NCBI RefSeq assembly: GCF_947179165.1
Contig: NC_077238.1
Coordinates: 60,615,757 to 60,679,756 of the forward strand
Source of the DNA: Solanum dulcamara
Taxonomy: Eukaryota > Streptophyta > Magnoliopsida > Solanales > Solanaceae
Length of the DNA stretch: 64,000 nt
Direction: 5' to 3'
How positions within the stretch are numbered: position 1 is the first letter of the stretch; the number at the start of each line of letters is the position of its first letter. The notes beneath the pieces are model-generated. The model did not search any database. It was not told the origin of the DNA and saw nothing but the letters and a program-made list of their open reading frames with translations. A program made the translations under genes and the position numbers. Shown one piece after another: positions 47,114 to 58,047 of this stretch.

Positions 47114-49272
47114 TGTCACGACCCAAAATGGGCCATGAGTGGCACCCAACCCCATCATCCTATGTGGGAGAACTAACACTATAAACCCCAACTTATATTA
47201 TATGACAATAATGCAAAAGCTCAACTAATGAAAAAATAAGAAATAATAAAAACTATTAGAGTCTATTATATATGTTTCCCAAAATCTCAAAGTCATCACA
47301 TTAAGTATATATAATTCTAAAATACTAAGTTTGAAAATATCATACGTTGGCATAAAATAAATAACATAGTTTGTGTTCGAAAACTAATGACATCGTATCA
47401 TGACTGAAAGAATCCAACACGAGCTAGAAGGAATAGCTCACCTTGGAACCTGATGTGCTAGACACTACTATAGATGAGGACGAGTTGAAGTCGATGGTAC
47501 ACTCGCTGCACTCAACAAAATAAAATAAAAAAAATACAAGTAGGGATCAGTACACAATAACATGTACTAAGTAGGTATCATTGTCCGACTCAAAATAGAA
47601 ATTAATATGCATAAAGTAATAGCGGGAAATCAACCATAGCACTTAATGGGTGGCAACCAATAAGATCAAGTTCAAGTGAAAACACAATGAACAATTACAT
47701 AACCAGACAACAATATCAAGAGTATATATGAGGACTCAGGTCTCCATACCATGTTCTTTTGGGAAATGAGTTATTTGATATTGCATAATATTAAATTATT
47801 GTAATATGTTTTCCTTTATTATTATTGTGTTAGAACATGACACTTGATTCAATAATATCATATCGGAATGTAATACACGATCCAATAATATCGTGTCAGA
47901 ATATGAAACCCGACCAATAATATCAAGTCAGCTCATGACACACGATCCAAATATATCGTGTCGGCTCGTGACCCCCGATCTAAATATATATCATATCGTC
48001 TCATGATACTCGATTTAAATATATAAAATTAATTTATCATTCTTTATTATCACATTCCACTTCACTAACAATATTTCATCAAGCCTTATTTATTCCATGC
48101 ATCACTTTTGATAGGAAAAGTTCAAGATAATGAATTTCACGGTGTTGGGATTGCAGACCAATCACAACAACATATCAATCATGCAAACCCAACAATTAAA
48201 TAAATAGTAAGCTTCATACATTACTCAATGATTATCAATCACTATTAAGAATCTATCTATGATATAGAATACATCATAACCTACCTCAACCGAAGAATCG
48301 AAGTCAAGCAAGCTAATCCACCAATGTCTATCATTTCTGCAATATCTCAGAACATTTTCAATCTATCAAATATATAATATTCGTAAGAAAATGAGTTTGT
48401 AGACACCATATTACTATACTTCTAGCCTAGATTTCAAAAATCATAGAGTATGAATCTATAATCACATTTCTAATCTTGATGTCAATTAATTTGTCAAGTC
48501 TCATATTTCTTAAATTCAAGTGTACGGTTAAGTCCTAATTCCTCCAAATAAATTAAATCTAATGGTATTTATATAATCTAATATACTTAATGTTTAATTA
48601 TCTATCTCAATTTATCAAAACTTGAATTATAATTCCATAACCATAAGAAAAATTCCTAACCCGAAGTAAATTAAGTCGTCAATACCCTACGATAATGAAA
48701 TCAATATGCATGTTGCCTATATCATCCAAAACTGCACCACAAACTAGCCCCAATGGTTAACCCCTCATTGGCCATCATTAATTCTTATTCAATATTATCA
48801 TCATTACCTAATGATTGAATACCATTTGTCTACCTACTATATTCAGCCAAAAACTTTTTAAACCAGCAACAATTCCTAGGTTTATTTCCTTCCTTTAGAA
48901 AATATATATAGTTATACTAATATAGATGTATCAATATCATACAATTTCATATGTACATTGAAGGATATTAGAGCATTAATATATTCTTACCTGGAGAACG
49001 TCGCCTGCTCTTTTGTAGTTCATGCACAACTGCACTAATTTTGAGTTATGACTCAAAAATATCAAACCCTCTCCACTTATTTTAATAAATGGTATAGGGT
49101 ATAAAATAAATTATCAACTTAGCCCATCAATTAAATTAATTATTTAAATTTACTTATCAACTAAATAACTGTAGTTATTGAATAGTCCAAAATACCCATT
49201 AAATATTTATAGGATGAGTCTTTTATTAAATAAAAAGCTCTAGTACTCAAAATGATCTTATGGGTCATTACA
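47114..49272 (-). repeat. V 5' LTR
   Basis: 2,159 bp. It starts tgtcacgacccaaaatggg and ends gggtcattaca on the plus strand. It is uninterrupted and is therefore the reference for the split 3' LTR. It contains the tandem array at 47826-48023. Confidence 0.9.
47826..48023 (-). repeat. Tandem array of about 30-bp units in V LTR
   Basis: Six or so units of the type aatatcgtgtcggctcgtga followed by cacccgatcc. The other V LTR has the same array (26245-26367 and 36097-36175). Single related units occur in the W LTRs in the opposite orientation (57060-57150, 63860-63950). Confidence 0.85.
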
Positions 49273-49625
49273 GATTTGGAGGTATTTGAATGGTAATGGT
49301 TATTTGGAGGTTGGTCATGTAGGTGAGTCATATGAATAGATCTTATGAATAGAGGAAGGTGATTTGGAAGTGACATAGGGGATGAGCTTGGGGTGGTGTT
49401 AGGTGGTGGAGGATAGTTTTGGAGAGTGGTTTGATTTGTGGTTGCCAAGTTATCCCCACTTTCCCTAAATGGGGTGCCAAGAGAGATCGATAGTCTGGCT
49501 AAGCCACTCATGTTAGCCATCCCCTCCTCTAGCTCTAAAATTCTTCTCTCAAGCCTTGAGACTAGATCACTTGATTGTTGCCCCCCTTCTGTAGTTGACT
49601 CATTGACGTTGTTGATATTAACCAT
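49273..49625 (-). pseudogene. gag: T gag, 5' part
   Basis: The chosen start is the ATG at 49625-49623, since the stretch above it is a pyrimidine-rich leader on this strand. The product begins MVNINNVNESTTEGG, then has a short charged coiled-coil-like segment (SRLERRILELEEGMANM) typical of Ogre/Tat Gag N-termini, then a Pro/Ser/Asn-rich linker (YPPPPNTTPSSSP). The frame is open to the V insertion at 49272 and continues at 25590. No stop is seen in this part. Confidence 0.8.
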
Positions 49626-49653
49626 CTTGCCTTTGTTTTTTAGCTTGATCTTT

Positions 49654-49695
49654 GAGGAGGAGAAGGAGGAGGAGGAGGAGAGGGAGAAGAAGAAG
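49654..49695 (+). repeat. Pure purine tract (GGA/GAA-rich) before T gag
   Basis: Forty-two bases with only A and G on the plus strand, so the T transcript has an uninterrupted CU-rich tract ending about 30 nt before the gag ATG. This could be a 5'-leader element or simple slippage. It has the base composition of a splice-acceptor pyrimidine tract, but no paired donor was identified. Confidence 0.8.
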
Positions 49696-49773
49696 CCCCT
49701 CTTGATCGAGTATGGTATGCCAGTATGCAAGAATAGATCTACCTTTGGGAAAGGGAAGACAAAAAATCAAAAT

Positions 49774-50867
49774 CAAAAGGAAAACCAAGTTAGTAACACT
49801 TAAATATATTGTGATAACAAGCACGAAGGTTTGCTAAAATAAATATCCTAAATGCAAGGGACCTCGTTGAGCTAGAGGTAGGCCTAAGACGATAAATAAA
49901 TGACGCTCAATAATTAATCCAAGCCTTATTTTTCCAACTTGAGGGTTAGAGTTAGAAAAAGAGAATATAAAGAAAGCAAAATACTTAGTTAATTGATAAA
50001 TTCAAACTACTACATCATCTTAAAAACATGGAAATAGAAAAATGAAACATAAAATTAGGGAAATGGGATAACAAAGAGAAAATGCTCCTAGGTAAAATAA
50101 TTTAAAACTCTGGTCTCCAATTGGGCACAACTTGCTCTTGCATCTCTGGGGTGATATTGCATTGATGGCTCAACAAATTAAGTGCCCAAATCCTCTCTCT
50201 TTCGTTGGCAAACCCAAGGAGTCCCTCTCAACTCAAATCTTTGTCTTCAGCATTCTCTAAGAGTCACACATAGTATTCCGATGTACAAAAGGGTCGTTGC
50301 ACGCTAATGTCCATGCTTATCAAAAGGAAAACCAAGTTAGTAACACTTAAATATATTGTGATAACAAGAACGTAGGTTTGCTAAAATAAACATCCTAAAT
50401 GCAAGGGACCTCGTTGAGCTAGAGGTAGGCCTAAGACGATAAATAAATGACGCACAATAATTAATCCAAGCCTTATTTTTCCAATTTGAGGGTTAGAGTT
50501 AGAAAAAGAGAAGATAAAGAAAGCAAAATACTTAGTTAATTGATAAATTCAAACTACTACATCATCTTAAAAATATAGAAATAGAAAAATAAAACATAAA
50601 ATTAGGGAAATGGGATAACAAAGGGAAAATGCTCCTAGGTAAAATAATTCAAAACTCTGGTCTCTAATTGGGCACAACTTGCTCTTGCATCTCTAGGGTG
50701 ATATTTCATTGATGGCTCAACAAATTAAGTGCCCAAATCCTCTCTCTTTCGTTGGAAAACCCAAGGAGTCCCTTTCTACTCAAATCTTTATCTTCAGCAT
50801 TCTCTAAGAGTCACACGTAGTATTCCGATGTACAAAAGGGTCATTGCACGCTAATGTCCATGCTTAT
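49774..50867 (-). repeat. 547-bp tandem duplication spanning ORF1 end and ORF1-gag spacer
   Basis: Copy 1 (49774-50320) and copy 2 (50321-50867) have the same length and align end to end with scattered substitutions. Both start at caaaaggaaaaccaagtta and end at ccatgcttat. The unit contains the last part of ORF1 with its stop and the following spacer, so T has two ORF1 3' ends in tandem. Confidence 0.93.
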
Positions 50868-51925
50868 CACTCTTTCCCACCTTTGCATTATGTTGTGGAA
50901 TTGTGGAATATATGCTCCAAAGTCATACTCATAGTTCCCCAGGTTGGCTCGTAATGGTATTATTTGGAGCTTCTCAAACTAGAGGAGTACTTGAAGAGGA
51001 GCATATGGTTGAACACTTTTAAAGATGATAAGCTCAATAAAGTAGTGCTCATCATTCCTTATTATGGCATAATGAGTGTTCAACCAAAAGTATTTCCATT
51101 GGATGTGTAGCCAGAAAGTTCCTTTAGAAAAGCAAACCAGTCTTCAGCACCAATAGGGGCAGGGAAGTATTTCATCCTTGTTGGGTGACTAGCAATTCTG
51201 TTTCCCATAACGTTCAACATATCTATCAAATTGCATCTTATGTAAAAGTGCTCGACTGCCCACATTTGCAATAAGAATTTACACCATTCAAAAAATCTTC
51301 TACCTCTGACACATGTCGATAAACTTCTCAATATCTGTGCCAATATCATAGGTACTATAGTTACTCTGTCCACCCCTCTAGTTAAAGTATGAACCATAGA
51401 ACTTAAGTGGGTGTCTATGTTTCCACTATCTCTCGGAAAAACCAAACAACCCAATAATCTAATAGCAAAAGAATTTATACGGTAACTTTCCCATTCTTCT
51501 AGTGAGCATGTAAATGATTGATTAAATATTTCGTAACCATCTCTATGACCAAACCGTAAATATAGAAAGTTTAGAGATATCAATCAAAAATCTAAACCAA
51601 CTTTATTTGGATTGTATTTCAATCTTAGATTTTTCAGAAACTTTCTTGGTGATTGTTTATGAGGTACAATCGTGTCGTGATCCAGATAGGGTAAGTCAAA
51701 AAATCCACCATTTTCCTCTAGTGTTGGCGTCAACCCAAAATCACAAAATCTGAAGACTGTCCTTGCAGGGTCCTAAAACTTCAACTATGCTTGAGCCAAG
51801 TAGTGGTCTGGAAGGACAAAGATGAGGTAGGTGAGGCCACCTAATAATCTGTGAACAACTCTCACATGGTCATTTTGCATTTCTTTCTACCAATCTCTTA
51901 GTTTATGGCTTACTTCTACGACCAT
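50102..51925 (-). pseudogene. T ORF1, Ogre/Tat-specific protein (plant mobile domain-like)
   Basis: Ogre-type elements carry an extra ORF between the primer site and gag. Its role is unknown, and it resembles the plant mobile domain of some host and transposon proteins. The start chosen is ATG at 51925-51923 (MVVEVSHKLRDW). Near residue 70 is the FGLTPTLEE signature. Then follow the long open stretch 51583-51080 with LGCLVFPRDSGNID, PMILAQILRSLS and CKFLLQMWAVEHF, and an end near 50102 (PNWRPEF). In-frame stops (TGG to TAG or TGA type) interrupt it, for example just above 51583. The 3' quarter is tandemly duplicated. Motif recall rather than a search supports the family. Confidence 0.7.
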
Positions 51926-52828
51926 CTAGGTGTCGGCAAAATTTAGGAGGGCTATTATGACTACAAAAATAACGAACAAAATTCTAACCTTTAATTTGAC
52001 ATAATTTGGCTTGGATTAATTTATCGCAATTCACATTGACACATAAAATGCAATTTGTCTAAAGACTAATGGGGCCTTTTTGGATAATAGGGTGGCTACT
52101 ATAATGTGGATTGAAACCAAGGTTCAAATCACCTATGGTTTTATGCATACATGACCTAATTTTTTAAGATTTGGATAAACAATGACTGAGGATATTCATA
52201 TGCGAGAAGGAACGTGATCCCACAGTAGCAAAAAACTATCTGCTTATACCCATGCATCGGCCAACTCTCTAATATAGGGTTTTTGAAGAGGATTTGTGAG
52301 AGGTGCAAAGGCATAACATCACAAAAAACAAAAAAAGAGGTTCCCAAATGGGGGAAGTATGAACGGAATGCCAGTTTATCAAAGCAGTAAAAATTAGCAT
52401 TTAAATGGAAAGTAGTAACACATAGGTAGTTTAAGAAAACCAGTAAATAAATAAATGTGACATAATTCATATACAAAAAAGTAAATAAATAAAAAAAATG
52501 AAAGAAAAGCCATATAAATACACATAAATGATAGGGATAGGGTTTGACATGTAGATCAAATAAAAAATAAATTACTATAAATAGGCATGACATCATATAA
52601 GGAAGTAAATAAACATATATCAAGAATTGTCAATTTAAGGAAAAAGAATTAAAGGAAAAAGGATTAACCATGCAATAAACAAGCAAATATACATAATATC
52701 AAATAAGGAACAAGGGAAGGGAATAACATGGAGAATGAAATAAATCTAGCATGAAATTAAAAACAAACAAAGAAAAATAATCCCCACATAAAAATATAAG
52801 ATACGTAATGGTAAGAACCTTAGTTTTT
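51926..52828 (-). other. T leader between primer site and ORF1
   Basis: No convincing frame. The minus-strand open stretch at 52623-52156 is rich in Phe, Tyr and Leu because the DNA is A-rich on the other strand, and it shows no known domain. It is untranslated leader or a diverged N-terminal part of ORF1. Confidence 0.5.
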
Positions 52829-52846
52829 CCCCAGCAGAGTCGTCAT
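52829..52846 (-). promoter_or_regulatory. T primer binding site, tRNA-Arg type
   Basis: On the minus strand, two bases after the LTR end, the sequence is TGACGACTCTGCTGGGGA. Ogre/Tat elements are known to prime from a tRNA-Arg using TGGCGACTCTGCTGGGGA, and there is one difference here. This fixes the 5' LTR boundary and the direction of T. Confidence 0.8.
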
Positions 52847-52848
52847 GC

Positions 52849-54082
52849 TGTCGGGCCCCATTTTTTTCAAAAAAGAATTGCAACGAAGTGACAACTCTTT
52901 TTAGGATTTTAAGAAGAGAAGAGTCGTCACCTAACAAATTAGAGGCGTGTTAGGGCACCATTCTATTCTATATAGCAAATAAATTAATTTTAAAAGGTCT
53001 GCGCAACTAGAGTTTGGGTAAGGGTTCAAATTACCCCAAAAGGAAGGTGTTAGGCACCTTTCGAGGTCCACAAATATGGGTTCCAGCCGAATCTTATAAA
53101 TCTATGTAGGGGTAAAAATGATAACAAATAAGGTCTCTTATTTTACTAAATTAAAGGACTAAGATGATATAAGAATATATAAAGAAACAAATAAAATTAA
53201 CTAAATAGAATAGACAAGCGAGAAGACAGAAGTTACACAATTAAATATAGAAGAAAACTAATTATTTTTTTATTAGTCAAACTACCCCAAATAAATATAA
53301 ACTAAAATATTAATAGTTATATAATTAAAGATTTTAACAGAAGAACTAAAGTAATTATATCCTACTCGGACCAGCGTTGGGTTTATTAATCGGAAGACAA
53401 AATACATAAAGTGTGCCTGAATCACCTTTCATCATTTTTGAGGGGCCTATTTATCCCTACCCCTCCTAAGTTCATTTATTATTATAATCCTAAAGCGATC
53501 TAAAAGAAATGAAAACTAACGTCCTAAAAGGTGCCTATCGTCCCAACTTAATATCCAAGAGTTATTGGATTTACTTATTGGGTATGTTCTAGACTAAAAG
53601 GAAATATGAGTTTCCTAATTAGACACATCGTCAAGCAAAACAAATAAGACAAGCGGTTAGCATGTAAAGTCTCAAATAAGCCTCTAATTTAATTATTTAA
53701 CATGCTTGAAAACACATATAAGTTGTGAAGGTCATAATAAATATTAGGTGAGTGTGCATACACAATCAAACGTATAAATAATAATACAAACTTGAATAAC
53801 ATGGGAAAAGATCAACTATTAGACATGAGGGCAATTTCAATTACTAGATTGATTATAAAGGAGGCATTTTAAATAATTTTAGCTATTAACTAAAGTATTT
53901 ATAAAATCGTATTAACAAGATTTCTAGTTAATGACATGTTAGAAATTTATTAAAATACTATAGATATGGTTCTTAAATGAAATGATCTGCTTAAATTATT
54001 TTATAAGCATGGTTTCAACATAAAATAATATAATAAATAATTATTAAAATTCTATAGACATGATTTTTACATATAATTTTAG
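52849..54082 (-). repeat. T 5' LTR, inner part
   Basis: The plus strand starts tgtcgggcccca, so on the T strand the LTR ends in GGGGCCCGACA and is followed directly by the PBS. Internal phrases such as gtcgtcacctaac at 52923 and aggtgttaggcacc at 53045 are typical of this LTR class. W is inserted at 54083. The outer rest of the LTR should lie beyond the window. Confidence 0.75.
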
Positions 54083-57000
54083 TGCAACGACCTGTCCCTA
54101 TCGTTAGGCCAATAAGGAAGAATTTTGGGCTAGAAAATTTCGGGTAGTAAATTCAAAAAAAATTAGGTTAGACCAAACTTAGATGAATTCCGAGTCAGGT
54201 GAGTTTTAGGGTGAACTTGTGAATTGTGGGGGATTGAATCTATAATTTGATTGGGAAAACTGGTAGCCAAGATGATACAAAACATTTACGGCTTTACGGA
54301 ATCGCATTCGGGCGAGTAAAACTCCTAGAATTGGACTTGGCGTGAAGGCATAATTTAATACATCTTTGGGAAATGGGGGCTTGGAACTCAAGCTCTGAGC
54401 TCACTATTTTCGCATATACAGCCAGAAAGGAATGGGTCCCGCTAGAGTGGGACAGTCGCGAATTTAAGGTGGAAAAAACCCTAGAATGGTTTATTTCATT
54501 CCCACTTCATTCTTGAAGAACCAGAAATAATCTACGACAATTTCCTACTGGTTTCCACACCAATTTGCGCCAAAGGTAAGTAATTTTCTCCCTAAATATC
54601 ATGATCCAACCTAGGGCCTAGTCATAACACGATGATTGAAAACCTGAAGGTCTCCAACCAAGCCTCTTGTACATGTAATAAGCATACATAAGGTAAAGTA
54701 AAATCGGAAACATCATAAGATAGTCTAAACCATGAATAGAAATTGAAGAATGTCACATGATAACATAGACTCAAAACATTTGTCCAACTAGATGCCTCTA
54801 CTCATTAATATGGACAGGGGCTAAGACATGTCCCTACCTCACCCTCAATATGAAACATAGCAAAAGTCTTTGAAAATAATAACTAACTAGACAACTAGTC
54901 TTCAATAAATGAGGACTCACCATAAACACCGCTGGATAGAAAAGCTTAACTAGCCACGTAGATGAGTATGACCTTCAACCTCAACCCCTACATTATGAGA
55001 CAATATAGTAAAAAAGTATGCATTAGTACATTAGAATGTACTAAGTATGAGGGCGTGACATGAAACGTAAATCATGGAATGCAATGGTCAAGTAAATCAC
55101 ATGATAAGATGAGGTAACTAAAGTCATGAGAAAATCATATTGACCAAAGAATTTAAAAGGCATAATTTAAAATCATAATATACATAAAAGATCATATGTT
55201 TGTGGGATAGGAACCATAACTGACAATAAGACCATGCGAGATATAACATGGAATCCCATTGTCTCCCCATACAACGAAGAAAAAGGAGAATCTACTTGTC
55301 AAGGTAGACTCTACCCCGCTAAGGGGGTCATACATACGCTATATGTGGGTCCAATAGCTAGGCCATGAAGGCAACCTACGATGGCACATAGTTTATGGGA
55401 CATGAGGCTTCTACTAAGGCTTTTTGTAGGGCCCCCACCTCAAGTCTACTCGGTGCTGTCAAATCCCACGGAATACACGCATAGCATAGAAATCATAATT
55501 ATATATATCATAGTCATGGCCATAGATTTGAAACCATAGAGTAGGTCATTTTCATAATATACATGTAATGTGAGAATTGTCCTTTCATCATTATAATCAT
55601 ATTTTCATAATTCATATCGTTAGGACTTATGTCACCACATAGGGCCCTAAGTCACCTTACTTCATAACTTGCATGAAATTCATACCTTGAACTTAGAGTA
55701 GAACTCAATTGCATAATCAATTGACTTTGAAAATCATGTAATGGACTTAAAAATATGCATGATCATAAACTTTATGTCAGTCCATACATAATTCATATAG
55801 ATAATACCCCTTGGAAGTATAATTCAGAATACTCATAGTTTACATCATGAACCCTAAAGGTCAAATAGGAGAATTCATGGAAAAACTCTTCAATTTAATA
55901 CAATAACCATCAATTTATATCAAAATAGACTCATAATCATACTTTGAATCATAATTTATACAATAGGGATAGAGATCATAAAACTCATAAAATACCATAC
56001 TTTAATTTGATAGAAAACCTTGAGAAGTTGATTGGGCTTCATGGATGAAAGAATTCATGAATCAATACCCACATACCTTAAGTGAGAACACCAAATAATT
56101 TGGAAAAACTTGAAAGTTTTGATGGAGAGTTTGAGTGAATTTACTTGAAGTATTCAATAGAGCCTTTGAGAGTCTTTTGTAGAGAGAGAAATATTTGAGT
56201 AGGTGAATTGTAGAAAAATGAATAGAATTAGAGGTTTAGGTTAATTTATAGAGCTGAATTAGGTCATAAAAACATCTAGATTCATTATCTAGGAAAAAGT
56301 CTAAAGTATCCTTGCTAAAAAACTAAATTCACCCAGAAAACCAATGTCAGGTTCGCGATGCAGACTTGCCACACACCTTACTGGTTTGCACAGTTCCTTT
56401 GAGAAATCTATCTTTCGATCTACGGATCTTAAAAATCCACCGAGACTATTTTCCAGCAAGTTTTGACTCCCTGATCTATATTCCGAACTCGAATTTTTTA
56501 AAAAGATTAAGGATAATGCATTACATGAGCGGCAAATTTCAAAGGCATTCTTAAGGCACTTGTGAGCATTTTGAGGGATATTACACTAAACTTGTAAACT
56601 GATTCCTAGAAACCATAATCTAAGGTGGGTGATCTAGAGAAAGGGTTTTAGTTTGAAAACTAATGGTGGAAAGTAGACCTAGAATGGGGAATTAGGATCA
56701 TGGATTGGCCTAGGATGAAAATTATATTATTTTTCATGATAGTTAGGCTATTTTATTGATCCTTTATATGTATTTATTGTTTTTAGACCAAGAACAAGCA
56801 GAAAGAACTCGGAAAGAGAATGCTCTTGCATTTTAGAGTTGTTCAAGCTCGAATTGGTGGTAAGTGATGGTTTTGGTTCCCGTATATGTTTCATGTACTT
56901 GTTAAATTGTTTTATGGTATGCATATATGTATATGAATAGGGAAGCATGCTAGATTTTATGTGAAATGGTTACTTGCTGGCCTGTTTTTGTGATGAACCT

Positions 57001-57828
57001 ATTCTTAGTGACATAATATTGAATACTAATGTAAATGTGGCTATTTTTGTATGTTAGGATTGAGTGTCACATTCTGATACATAAATTGGATTAGACGTCA
57101 TGTTTCAACATATATTTGGATCAGATATCATGTTCTGACACAAGCTAAGTGTGGCAGGTCCTATAAGAGAACCCTTATATGAAATTGTATGATATTGAGG
57201 TTATTGAACTGTGATCTTGCTGAGTACTATTTGAGATGAAAATTGTTAAGCTATTCTGTGTACATGTACTTATTATGTTGGGTTTACTTGTATTTGTTTT
57301 GCTTACTGGCTAACCGCGTGATCCTACCAGTATACTATTCATTTTGTGTATTGATATTACACTTGCTCTATCTTTGTTGAGTACAAGGTATATTAAGCCA
57401 GCTTTAGAGAGACCTCTCCTAGAGGAGTAGTTGTTTTGAGTTCAAGGGTGAGATATTCTTTTAGACTATCATGGACTCTCCCTTTATTTCTAGTCCTTTT
57501 TCCAAGACTAAGATGTTCAAACACCGATTTAGTTCATAACTATGTTTTCTTCTTTCGGAATTGTATTCCCTTATCTTAGACTTGATGTTGTTAGAGTTCT
57601 GATATGTTTGACTTTCAGTTCCTTGGATTAAATTTCTACGTACATGTTAAGTTGTTGACTATATTTTCTTGAGTTTATGGGCACTCAATCTTATATCATT
57701 AATTAAAACTCCTTTTGCATCCTTATCTTGTTTATCTACTGCATTTACTAATTTTTGGGCTGTTGAAAATAGTTTTTCCACTGGAGGGTTAGAGCGGGTA
57801 CTAGTCATAGTGGGTCAGAGTCATGTTA
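54083..57828 (+). repeat. W 5' LTR, interrupted by S
   Basis: Begins tgcaacgacctgtccc and ends near gtcatgtta, where a terminal CA would be expected. Without S it is about 1.75 kb. The segments 54083-54596 and 56591-57200 are collinear with 62870-63380 and on to 64000. The frames at 54206-54391 and 56748-56948 recur in the 3' LTR (63047-63253, 63527-63724) as non-coding shadows. Confidence 0.88.
54597..56585 (-). mobile_element. Solo LTR S in the W 5' LTR
   Basis: A 1,989-bp LTR of the Y/Z family in minus orientation, flanked by perfect ctaaa duplications (54592-54596 and 56586-56590). It starts tatcatgatcc (TG changed to TA) and ends gatattaca. The other W LTR carries the unoccupied site ctccctaaacttgtaaatt at about 63382. 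Confidence 0.93.
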
Positions 57829-57945
57829 AAGTTGGTATCAGAGCCCTGTGTTTGTTGATCTTGTTGTACCCAAATGAGTCTAGTAGAATCTTGTGGAACG
57901 ATACGGAGATGTCTGTACTTTTCTTCAGAGGCTATAGGACTTTAA
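57829..57945 (+). promoter_or_regulatory. W primer binding site and leader motif
   Basis: TTGGTATCAGAGC at 57832-57844 is a perfect initiator-Met primer site. The leader blocks AGTAGAATCTTG (57882-57893) and AGAGGCTATAGGAC (57927-57940) follow 37 nt later. Confidence 0.9.
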
Positions 57946-58047
57946 GAAAAGTTTTGTTATCTTATTTCTTTCGTGCTATAACTTGATTCCAATTGGTATC
58001 TGGTGGTCTAAATTAGTATCTAACCTCTTCCACTCTCTTGTCCGCAG

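Larger units (their letters stand above)
25591..49272 (-). mobile_element. Element V: gypsy element, 3' LTR split by X and Y
   Basis: The 5' LTR is intact at 47114-49272. The 3' LTR is in three pieces: 25591-26367, 36097-36218 and 42347-43551. The internal region (43552-47113) is only 3.6 kb and keeps integrase, a gag piece and a protease-like piece; RT and RNase H were not found. Both outer ends lie in T gag. The target copies are weak (aattc and gattt, two transitions apart), but the T frame continues when V is removed. Confidence 0.85.
4200..54082 (-). mobile_element. Element T: Ogre/Tat-type LTR retrotransposon, host of all later insertions
   Basis: Reading on the minus strand: 5' LTR part (52849-54082, cut by W), PBS (52829-52846), leader, ORF1 (51925-50102) and gag (from 49625), which is interrupted by V and then M and ends near 4200. 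The ORF1 before gag, the Arg-type primer site and the gag family are the known hallmarks of Ogre/Tat Ty3/gypsy elements. Only about 5.9 kb of T itself remains in the window. Protease, RT, integrase and the 3' LTR are absent. Joining the gag segments after removing V and M, keeping one target copy each, keeps the frame, so T was in place first and was not rearranged around these sites. Confidence 0.8.

Noticed and set aside
49438..49824. Plus-strand frame with a Glu/Lys-rich run, and a minus-strand frame with a Leu-rich run
   Set aside because: Both come from the purine tract at 49654-49695 read in other frames over the T gag start.
52156..52623. 155-codon minus-strand frame with many hydrophobic residues, resembling a membrane protein
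   Set aside because: The Phe/Tyr/Leu/Ile bias follows from A-rich DNA on the plus strand. It lies in the leader of T and no relative is recognised.
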